64,000 nucleotides of DNA, taken from the NCBI GenBank assembly GCA_000155695.1, contig DS990593.1, positions 102,131-166,130 of the forward strand, written 5' to 3'. This DNA is from Verrucomicrobiia bacterium DG1235. Lineage in GTDB: Bacteria > Verrucomicrobiota > Verrucomicrobiia > Opitutales > Opitutaceae. Below the pieces are notes generated by a model. The model saw only the letters and a list, made by a program, of their open reading frames with translations. It did no database searches and was not told the DNA's origin. The first letter of the stretch is position 1; every line of letters begins with the position of its first letter. A program made the translations under genes and the position numbers. Below are positions 50,766-57,355 of this stretch, piece after piece.

Positions 50766-52196
50766 TCAGGCTTTGCTTTCGAGGGAATCGAGGGCCTCGG
50801 CGAGTGTGACCTGCTGGAAGCTGGAGGCTCTGGCTTGGTCGACGAGCTGGTGGTAGTGTCGCACGAAGGGATCGCGGGAGTTGAATAGGTCGTCGTCGGG
50901 ATTTTCGCCAAAGGATTCGAAGCGCTGCTTGAACTCCAGCAGTCCGATTTTCTCGAGGGGGCGGGCCGGCTGGTAGCGGTAGGCGTTTGAAATGTCCTTG
51001 TCCTTGGCGGGGAGGGAGGAGGCGAGGCCGAGCTCGGTCAGTCGGTTTAGGGCGGCTCCGGCGAGCGGGCGCGGGAGGTTGTTGCGTTTGGCGAGGTCTG
51101 TGCTCGAGAGGGCGTCGCCGCATTCGCGGAAGCGTCTGCTGATCTGGGCGAGAAGGAGGAGGCAGAGGCTTTCTTGTGAAGCTTGGCTGAGCTCGTCCCA
51201 GGCGACCTTTCCGCTCTTGAAGCGAGCGTTTTGCACGGCGAAAGAGAGCCGCCCGCCAAGCAGTAGGCAAAGCCAGAAGGTGAAGAGGCCGATCATGAGG
51301 ACCGGCAGGATTCCGAGGGAGCCGTAGAGGGTGCGTTGCATGGCGACTCGCTCGAAGTAGAGGAAGGCGAAGGCGTTGTTGGCGATAAAGCAGCTTACGG
51401 AAAAGAGGGCGCCGACGTAGGCGGCTCGCCACTCGACTTGGGTATTGGGAATGAAGCGGTAGAAGAGAGCGAGAACGCTTGTGATGAGGAGGAAGCTGCC
51501 GAGCTTGCCGCCGTAGGTCGCCAGCCAGCTGTTAACGGTTTCGGAGCCTGGAATGCTTTCGGTGAGGGCGACGAATTGTTCGTTGAGCTTCATCAGCTCG
51601 GAGACGGCGAAAGCCACGCCTGCGAAAACGAGTACCGTGCCCAGAGTGATAATGGTCCAATAGAGGATGACTCGGGTGATGAGCTTGCGGCCTTTTGATA
51701 CGCCCCAGATGTCGTTGAAGGCGTCCTCGATGGTGATGAAGAGCTGGAGAACGATGAGCACGAGCACGAGGGCTCCGCCCACTCCGACGGTTCCCGACTG
51801 GCTGGCTTCGATGAAGTGGGAAATCATTTCGCGAAGTCCGCCGCCTTCTTGCTCGGATTCGTCTGTTTCGGAGAGATTGACCTGAGGCGCGATGTAGGTG
51901 ACGACGCGTTCGATCATGTTTTGGGCGAGATCTGGGTCTGCCTGATCTAGGGCGAAGCCGGATACGAGCACCATGAGCGCGATGAGGGGCCCGAGACCGA
52001 GAAGCGAACTGAAGCTCAGGGCGGCAGCGCGAGCGAAGATGCGATTTTCCTTGAGCCCTGAAAAGGTGATGGCGATCACGCGGGCGATCGCGTAGCCGAC
52101 GCTGCGACGCCGCGAGAGCGGCTCGCCGTGTTGGCGCCAGATCTCCTTTTGCAGTATGCGGCCTCTGGATACGAGGCGCTGTAGGCGTGGGTTCAT
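50766..52196 (-). CDS. YihY/BrkB family membrane protein with C-terminal winged-helix-like tail
   Basis: The 476-residue protein has six TM segments in the first 320 residues with the YihY/virulence-factor BrkB pattern. RAAALSFSSLLGLGPLIALM is in TM1, then DAFNDIWGVSKGR, FYRFIPNTQVEWRAAYVGAL and YGSLGILPVLMIGLFTFW. An acidic loop with SETDESEQEGGG lies after TM1. Residues about 350-460 form a soluble tail with a helix-rich, winged-helix-like pattern (LSSTDLAKRNNLPRPLAGAALN), which many verrucomicrobial and proteobacterial members share. The transported or processed substrate of the family is not established; the old ribonuclease BN name is not supported. Confidence 0.86.
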   Translation of the reverse strand: MNPRLQRLVSRGRILQKEIWRQHGEPLSRRRSVGYAIARVIAITFSGLKENRIFARAAALSFSSLLGLGPLIALMVLVSGFALDQADPDLAQNMIERVVTYIAPQVNLSETDESEQEGGGLREMISHFIEASQSGTVGVGGALVLVLIVLQLFITIEDAFNDIWGVSKGRKLITRVILYWTIITLGTVLVFAGVAFAVSELMKLNEQFVALTESIPGSETVNSWLATYGGKLGSFLLITSVLALFYRFIPNTQVEWRAAYVGALFSVSCFIANNAFAFLYFERVAMQRTLYGSLGILPVLMIGLFTFWLCLLLGGRLSFAVQNARFKSGKVAWDELSQASQESLCLLLLAQISRRFRECGDALSSTDLAKRNNLPRPLAGAALNRLTELGLASSLPAKDKDISNAYRYQPARPLEKIGLLEFKQRFESFGENPDDDLFNSRDPFVRHYHQLVDQARASSFQQVTLAEALDSLESKA

Positions 52197-52234
52197 AGGG
52201 TGGAGCTAGGACAGCGGCCTAGCGAATCGTCCTT

Positions 52235-53152
52235 CTACGACAGGAAGAAAACGTAAGCGTAGCCAAATATGCCGGCCAGTCCGGTGGCCCCGAAGACGAT
52301 GAGGAAGCGGATTTTGATGATGGCGCTGCAGAAGTAGATGGAGAGCATCAGCAAGAGATTGCTCAGTAGCAGGATGGTATCTCCGCTCGAATAGAAAAGC
52401 AGGCTGAGGAGCCCGGCGCCGATCGCGGCTCTGAATCGGAGAAGTGGATACACCTCCGTGACTTGGAGTAGAAGGGTTACGACCACGATAAGATCGAATA
52501 CCGCCACGATGATGAACGGACTTTTCGCCATCTGGATCGCGTTGGCCGCGAGGATAAGGTCCTTCTCGATGAAGGCCATGGCCAAGATGGAGGCGACGAA
52601 GAAGAGGGTGAGAAAGCGTAGTCCGAAAAAGGCGACCGCGGCTTGTTTTTCGCGGGGAGATTTTCCGCTGGGGTCGTCTGCTCTTCCTTCGGCGAGGGCG
52701 AGCATTTTGGTGACTTCCAGTTTTTCGCGCTCTTCAGCTTGGGGTTTCTTTTTCTTTTTGTTGTCTGACTCTTTTGTTTCTTCGCTAGATTTCTCCTTGG
52801 GAGCTGACGCATCGCCTTCCTGCGTATCGGAGCTGTCTACGCTTTCGTCAGGGTCTTCCTTGCCCTTGGCCGCAGCAGCTTCAGTGGCCGCTTTAGCCGC
52901 CTGTTCTTCGGCGAGCTTTTTCTTTTCGGCTTCGGAGGCGTCGGTGCGAAGAGTGAGTTTCCGTTTTTTGGGAAACAGGGTTTCCATTAGCTCTTCGTTG
53001 GAGGAGATGGGAAGCCAGGATTCTGTCTCGATGTCGTAGAAGTAGGCGCTCGGGTCCAACTTATCGGCTTCGATTAAGGAAGATATTTGGTCGATGTCGA
53101 ACGGACCGCTCGCATCTTCATCGCCTTCGCGTCGAATGTAATACTCTCTCAT
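52235..53152 (-). CDS. GYF_2-domain membrane protein
   Basis: The 305-residue protein starts with a GYF_2 domain (about 1-60): YYIRREGDEDASGPFDIDQI, with DPSAYFYDIETESWLPI. A highly charged Lys/Glu/Ala-rich linker of about 100 residues follows, probably disordered or coiled-coil, and about five TM segments from residue 170 to the end. GYF_2 domains are small adaptor domains that in eukaryotes bind proline-rich peptides; in bacteria they often occur at the N-terminus of membrane proteins of unknown function. It lies 75 bp downstream of argS. Confidence 0.78.
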   Translation of the reverse strand: MREYYIRREGDEDASGPFDIDQISSLIEADKLDPSAYFYDIETESWLPISSNEELMETLFPKKRKLTLRTDASEAEKKKLAEEQAAKAATEAAAAKGKEDPDESVDSSDTQEGDASAPKEKSSEETKESDNKKKKKPQAEEREKLEVTKMLALAEGRADDPSGKSPREKQAAVAFFGLRFLTLFFVASILAMAFIEKDLILAANAIQMAKSPFIIVAVFDLIVVVTLLLQVTEVYPLLRFRAAIGAGLLSLLFYSSGDTILLLSNLLLMLSIYFCSAIIKIRFLIVFGATGLAGIFGYAYVFFLS

Positions 53153-53227
53153 GGGCTAGGGAAGTAGGCCAATGAGACACTTGGTAGCGGTACTTTGTCA
53201 AGGCGCAGGAAGGCGCCGAGACGGCTA

Positions 53228-54982
53228 TTACATGCGTTGCAAAGTAGGAATGCCTAAGAGGCCTAGGCCAGACTGCAGCGCGACTAGAGTTCGCTGGCAG
53301 AGCAGTAGGCGTCTCGCTTGCACGTCGCTCTCGGATACTATCACCTTGTTGGCGCTGTAGAAGCTGCTGTAGGCCCCGGCGAGCTCGAAGAGGTAGGTGC
53401 AGAGCAGGTGAGGGCGTAGCTGCTCTATGGTACTTTGCAGCACGCCGACGAACGCGATGATTTTGTTGGCGAGAGCTATTTCTTCGGGAGTTTCGAAGGG
53501 GGTAGCTTTGCTTTCGAGGTCGGCGAGCTGGTCCGTGTCGAGCTTGCGGAAAATGCTTTGGATGCGAGCGGCCGCGTAGAGGAGGTAGGGAGCAGTGTTG
53601 CCTTCGAAAGAGAGGAGCTTTTCCCAAGTGAAAATGTAGTCGCTGGTGCGATTTTGCGAGAGGTCCGCGTACTTGATGGCGTTTACGCCGATGACTTCGG
53701 CGATGTGCTTGATCTCGTCCTCGGGAAGCGTCGCGTTTTTCTCGCGTACGATTTTGGCGGCGCGCTCGACGGCTTCGTCAATGAGCTGTCGCAGGCGAAT
53801 CGGATCGCCGGAGCGGGATTTGATGACCTTGCCGTCTTCGCCGTTGATCTTGCCGAACATGACGTGGCTGAACTTCGGCATTTGGCGTCTTGTTTTCTCA
53901 AACCACTTTTTGGTAGTGAGATCGAGCTGTTCGAAGTGGTCCTTTTGGCGGTCGTCGGTGACGATGACGATAGAGGTCGCCTTGAAGTGCTCATTGCGAT
54001 AGAGCATGGTGGCGAGGTCGGTGGTGGCGTAGTTCGACGCGCCGTCTGACTTGCGAATGATGAAGGGCTGCTCTTTGAAGCGCGGGTGCTCGGGATGGAA
54101 GACGACGACGGCTCCTTTGCTCTCCTCGGAGAGGCCGTTGTCCTTTAGTTCCTGATACACTTGCTCGACCTTGTCGCGGTAGAAGCTTTCGCCAAGGTAA
54201 CAGTCGTAGTGAACGTCGAGCTCCTTGTATATTGTCTCCAGTCCTTGGATACTGAGTTTATTGACTGTTTCCCAGAGAGCCATGCTCTCTGGCTTGCCGG
54301 CTTGCAGATCGACGAGCTCTTGGCGACACTCCTCGAGCACGGCTGCGTCATCAGCGAGTTTGCTGCCGAGCTTGTAGAGGCGTTCGAGCTCCTCGAGCGG
54401 GTCACGCTCTAGGGCTTTCGCGTCGAGATGGCGCTTGTAGGCGTAGAAGAGCTTGCCGTAGGGCGTGCCCCAGTCGCCGATGTGGTTGTCCCGCACGACC
54501 TCGGCTCCGCAGAATTCGAGAAGTCGGCAGATGGCTTCGCCGATCACGATGGAGCGAATGTGTCCGACGTGCATCTGTTTGGCGGTATTGGGGGAGCCGT
54601 AGTCGACGACGACTTTTTCGCCAGCGTGCAGGGCCTTGGCGGCGGACTTGAAGCTCTCGCGATCGCGGAAGGCGGATAGCCAGGCGAGTTGGAAGCTGGG
54701 CTTGAACTTGAAATTGATGAAGCCCGGTCCGGCGATGGATATGTCGGCGTGTTCGGTGAGGTTTGGGTTCGCTTCCAGTTTTTCGACGAGGGACTGAGCG
54801 ATTTGGCGAGGATTGTTCTTGTTGCGTTTAGCGTAAGGCAGGGCGCCATTGGCCTGAAGATCGCCGAATCGAGGATCTGCGGGGCGGATCTCCGATGAGA
54901 AGGAGTTTTCGAGCCCTGCGGAAGCGGCGGCTTCCAGCACGAGCGAGTCGATTTTTTTGGCGACGTCGAACCAGTCTTGCAT
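53228..54982 (-). CDS. argS: Arginyl-tRNA synthetase
   Basis: The start at 54982 (MQDWFDVAKKIDSL) gives 584 residues, the normal length; the frame extends to 55093 but the extra residues are not ArgRS-like. Class I features are present: an N-terminal Add-1 domain (about 1-105), the HIGH motif as HVGHIRS in SPNTAKQMHVGHIRS, and FGKINGEDGKVIKSRSGD in place of a KMSKS lysine loop, as usual for ArgRS. The anticodon-binding helical domain ends in LLGIPTLQRM, which resembles the typical PERM end. It charges tRNA-Arg in the cytoplasm. It starts a leftward group with the GYF_2 gene. Confidence 0.96.
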   Translation of the reverse strand: MQDWFDVAKKIDSLVLEAAASAGLENSFSSEIRPADPRFGDLQANGALPYAKRNKNNPRQIAQSLVEKLEANPNLTEHADISIAGPGFINFKFKPSFQLAWLSAFRDRESFKSAAKALHAGEKVVVDYGSPNTAKQMHVGHIRSIVIGEAICRLLEFCGAEVVRDNHIGDWGTPYGKLFYAYKRHLDAKALERDPLEELERLYKLGSKLADDAAVLEECRQELVDLQAGKPESMALWETVNKLSIQGLETIYKELDVHYDCYLGESFYRDKVEQVYQELKDNGLSEESKGAVVVFHPEHPRFKEQPFIIRKSDGASNYATTDLATMLYRNEHFKATSIVIVTDDRQKDHFEQLDLTTKKWFEKTRRQMPKFSHVMFGKINGEDGKVIKSRSGDPIRLRQLIDEAVERAAKIVREKNATLPEDEIKHIAEVIGVNAIKYADLSQNRTSDYIFTWEKLLSFEGNTAPYLLYAAARIQSIFRKLDTDQLADLESKATPFETPEEIALANKIIAFVGVLQSTIEQLRPHLLCTYLFELAGAYSSFYSANKVIVSESDVQARRLLLCQRTLVALQSGLGLLGIPTLQRM

Positions 54983-55314
54983 AGAGCGGCTACAAAATCT
55001 TCCTCTGCCCAGCGAGCAAGCTTCGAATAATATCTTGCCTGATAATTGAAGCTGAAAACGGTCCGCATTTACCCTAGTTTTCCATGGGCGCAATACTCGG
55101 TGGCGGCTTTTGGATAGGGGCTTGACACGTGTGGCATAATACGCTCTTCAAAATTGCCGCTTGGGCGGTCAAAGGGCTTCGTTTTCGATGGCGAAATCCT
55201 TTGTAAGTCCAAGAGCGACAATGGTGTGGGTGATATCTTCCTAGCGAATTGTTTCGCGGGTATCGTCCTCCCATAGCCGCAATTGGCCTATACTACGTTC
55301 CCGTACAATTCAAT

Positions 55315-56655
55315 ATGGTTAGAAAAACCTTAAGCAGCCGTCGTTTCATCAAGCCGAGCTACGCGTACCTTATAGAAAAGAAGCGCGAGGGCCAAGAGTT
55401 CACCAAGGAAGAGATCAGGTATATAATCGACTCTATCTTGGATGGAGAGATGCCAGACTTTCAAATGGCCGCTATGGCTATGGCAATCTTCTTCCAGGGA
55501 ATGTCTGCCCAGGAGACCGCGATACTCACCGAGGAAATGATGCTTTCCGGAGAAGTTATCGATTTGTCGCACATCGCGAAGCCGAAGATCGACAAGTATT
55601 CAACAGGAGGCGTGGGTGATAAGACTTCACTCGTGCTCGTGCCGCTTGCGGTCGCTTCCGGCATCGTTATTCCGATGATGGGTGGAATCGATCAGGACTT
55701 TGCGATCAGCTCGCTAGATAAGCTGAGCGCGGTGCCCGGTTTTAAAGCGGACATGGGTATCGATCCCTTTATTGCGCAGCTCGAGAAGATCGGTGGCGCG
55801 ATGGTGCGTCAGAGCCCCGAGCTCGCGCCTGCCGATGCGAAGCTTTACGATCTCCGCAAGAAGACTGCGACGATTCCAAGTCTTCCGCTCATCACAGGCA
55901 GTGTTCTGTCCAAGAAGCTCGCTGAAGGCGCGGAAGGCCTCGTGATCGACGTCAAATGGGGCAATGGATCCTTTATCCGCGATCTTGAGCAGGCGAAACA
56001 GCTTGCTCGCAGCATGACGCGCGTCGGCCGCTCCATGAAGCGTCGCTGCGTGGCTCTCGTTACGGATATGAATCAGCCTTTGGGCGATACCGTGGGCACG
56101 GCTCTCGAATTGAAGGAAGCGATCCAGCTTCTCAAGGGAGAGGGGCCTGAGGACCTGCAGGAGCTCGTGCTCAAGCTGGGCATGGAAATCGTTCGTCTAG
56201 CCGGTGTTGCGGGTTCGACACTTTCTGCGAAGCAGACGGTTCAACGTCATATCGAGGACGGTACGGCTCTGGAAAAGCTCAAGGAAATCATCGCGGCTCA
56301 GGGTGGCGACACCTCTTACATCGATGATCCCGAGAAATTCCCGACGGCTCAGCATATTCGCAAGCTGCCTGCCCCGAAGCGTGGCTACGTTCACACGATC
56401 AACGCCGCTCAAATCGCGAAGGGAGTGCATCTCCTCGGCGCGGGCGCAGACGAGGATGGCAAGATCGACTACGCGGTGGGTGTCTCCGAAATCAAGAAGG
56501 TCGGCACCCAGGTCAAGCAGGGCGAGCCCCTCATGATGATCCATTACAACGACGAAGCGAAGCTCGAACAGGCCCTTGAATACTTCAAAGCTGCTTATCG
56601 TCTCGCTCCGAAGCGTCCAACGCCGCCGCCTCTCATCGTAGAGCGCGTCGCGTAA
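55315..56655 (+). CDS. Thymidine/pyrimidine-nucleoside phosphorylase family protein with altered active-site loop
   Basis: The start at 55315 gives 446 residues, the normal length of the family; the frame reaches 55249 but the extra 22 residues are not conserved. The three-part layout is intact: a helical N-terminal domain, then KYSTGGVGDKTS phosphate loop (94-105), base-binding LRKKTATIPSLPLITGSVLSKK (R, S and K of DeoA conserved) and a C-terminal PYNP barrel near 350-435. One segment is unusual: the stretch that normally reads GRGLGHTGGTLDK is GGIDQDFAISSLDK (123-136), with no histidine or glycine pair. The protein may have another substrate or be inactive. A strong terminator follows 28 bp after the stop. 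Confidence 0.85.
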   Translation: MVRKTLSSRRFIKPSYAYLIEKKREGQEFTKEEIRYIIDSILDGEMPDFQMAAMAMAIFFQGMSAQETAILTEEMMLSGEVIDLSHIAKPKIDKYSTGGVGDKTSLVLVPLAVASGIVIPMMGGIDQDFAISSLDKLSAVPGFKADMGIDPFIAQLEKIGGAMVRQSPELAPADAKLYDLRKKTATIPSLPLITGSVLSKKLAEGAEGLVIDVKWGNGSFIRDLEQAKQLARSMTRVGRSMKRRCVALVTDMNQPLGDTVGTALELKEAIQLLKGEGPEDLQELVLKLGMEIVRLAGVAGSTLSAKQTVQRHIEDGTALEKLKEIIAAQGGDTSYIDDPEKFPTAQHIRKLPAPKRGYVHTINAAQIAKGVHLLGAGADEDGKIDYAVGVSEIKKVGTQVKQGEPLMMIHYNDEAKLEQALEYFKAAYRLAPKRPTPPPLIVERVA

Positions 56656-56682
56656 GGCACGTCGGGTATCGTTTCAATTTTC

Positions 56683-56713
56683 AAAGCCAGTCGCAGAAGC
56701 GGCTGGCTTTTTT
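56683..56713 (+). terminator. Rho-independent terminator after the phosphorylase gene
   Basis: A 12-bp stem AAAGCCAGTCGC / GCGGCTGGCTTT with a G-T pair and an AGAA tetraloop, followed by T-rich sequence ending at 56713. It begins 28 bp after the stop at 56655. Confidence 0.93.
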
Positions 56714-56734
56714 GTGAGTGGCCGGGAATGGCGA

Positions 56735-56767
56735 CAAAAAAATAACCCTGCCGAAATGGCAGGGTTA
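56735..56767 (-). terminator. Rho-independent terminator after the VPDSG-CTERM gene
   Basis: A perfect 10-bp stem TAACCCTGCC (56743-56752) / GGCAGGGTTA (56758-56767) with a 5-nt loop. The A7 run at 56736-56742 becomes a U-run on the leftward transcript. It lies 38 bp after the small gene's stop and back to back with the terminator at 56683-56713. Confidence 0.92.
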
Positions 56768-56804
56768 GGAAAGAATTCGGTTAGATCCCGAGAGTTCGGA
56801 GCGC

Positions 56805-56984
56805 TTACTTGCTGAAGCGACGACGAGCTGCGATAAGACCAGCAACTGCGAGACCTAGTAGAGCGATCGTTGCGCCGCTGTCAGGAACCGGCTGGGCAGG
56901 GATGACGGGTTTAGTCAGAGCTGCTGCAGTCGATGCGAGAGCTGAAAACGCGATTACGTAGGCGAGGATTCTAGATGTCTTCAT
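56805..56984 (-). CDS. VPDSG-CTERM sorting-signal mini-protein
   Basis: The 59-residue protein consists of a signal peptide (MKTSRILAYVIAFSALAST, cut near AAA), a linker of about 12 residues (LTKPVIPAQP) and a C-terminal sorting signal VPDSG (33-37), a hydrophobic helix ATIALLGLAVAGLIAA and a basic end RRRFSK. This is the tripartite pattern of VPDSG-CTERM, a Verrucomicrobiota/Lentisphaerota relative of PEP-CTERM that is processed by an exosortase-type transpeptidase. There is almost nothing between the two signals, so the mature product would be a peptide of about 10-15 residues attached at the surface, or a former larger protein reduced to its signals. It is followed by its own terminator. 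Confidence 0.87.
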   Translation of the reverse strand: MKTSRILAYVIAFSALASTAAALTKPVIPAQPVPDSGATIALLGLAVAGLIAARRRFSK

Positions 56985-57150
56985 AGTAGTGTGTTTATAT
57001 TGTTCTGAGGGTGTAAATCGACTTTTTTAGTCCTGGAAAGAGCGTTCATAAGTTTTAAAGCAATATACGTGCCAGGAATGAGCTGCTATATGCTATTTGA
57101 TCTCTGTGAGGGGTTGGGTGCGATGATTATAGCTCTAGGCGCTAGCTCGA

Positions 57151-57181
57151 TAGTGTAAAATTGTAATGTTTTTTTACACTA
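57151..57181. repeat. Inverted repeat TAGTGTAAAA-N11-TTTTACACTA (possible operator)
   Basis: A perfect 10-bp inverted repeat with an 11-nt spacer lies about 167 bp upstream of the VPDSG-CTERM start codon. The T-run inside the right arm makes terminator-like behaviour possible, but no gene ends just before it. The symmetric AT-rich arms also suit a dimeric repressor or activator site. The regulator is unknown. Confidence 0.5.
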
Positions 57182-57289
57182 AAATTCAGAGTAGGCCGAT
57201 GATTTTTGCGGCCTCTGGGTTGTGTTTCTTCAAGTTGTTGATTGTTGGGTTTGTCTATTGGCAATGGGGAAGTAACAAGTAGCTGGGGC

Positions 57290-57323
57290 AAAAAAAAGAT
57301 GAGAACCGGTTAAGGTTCTCATC
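57290..57323 (-). terminator. Rho-independent terminator after the adhesin gene
   Basis: A perfect 10-bp stem GATGAGAACC (57298-57307) / GGTTCTCATC (57314-57323) with a 6-nt loop. The A-run at 57290-57297 gives a U-run on the leftward transcript. It starts 33 bp beyond the stop at 57356. Confidence 0.92.
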
Positions 57324-57355
57324 TCGAGAGTAGTTCGCCTCTTATTTATCGGTTG

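Larger units (their letters stand above)
56985..57355. other. 371-bp region with inverted repeat and terminator, no gene
   Basis: The spacer between the VPDSG-CTERM gene start and the adhesin stop must contain the leftward promoter of the small gene. It holds a perfect 10-bp inverted repeat at 57151-57181, an imperfect palindrome around 57131-57150 (AGCTCTAGGCGCTAGCTC) and the adhesin's terminator at 57290-57323. No open frame of note is present. Confidence 0.6.

Noticed and set aside
55122-55140. TTGACA followed by CATAAT upstream of the phosphorylase gene, promoter-like
   Set aside because: The spacing between the two hexamers is only 7 bp, far from the 16-18 bp needed by a sigma-70-type promoter.
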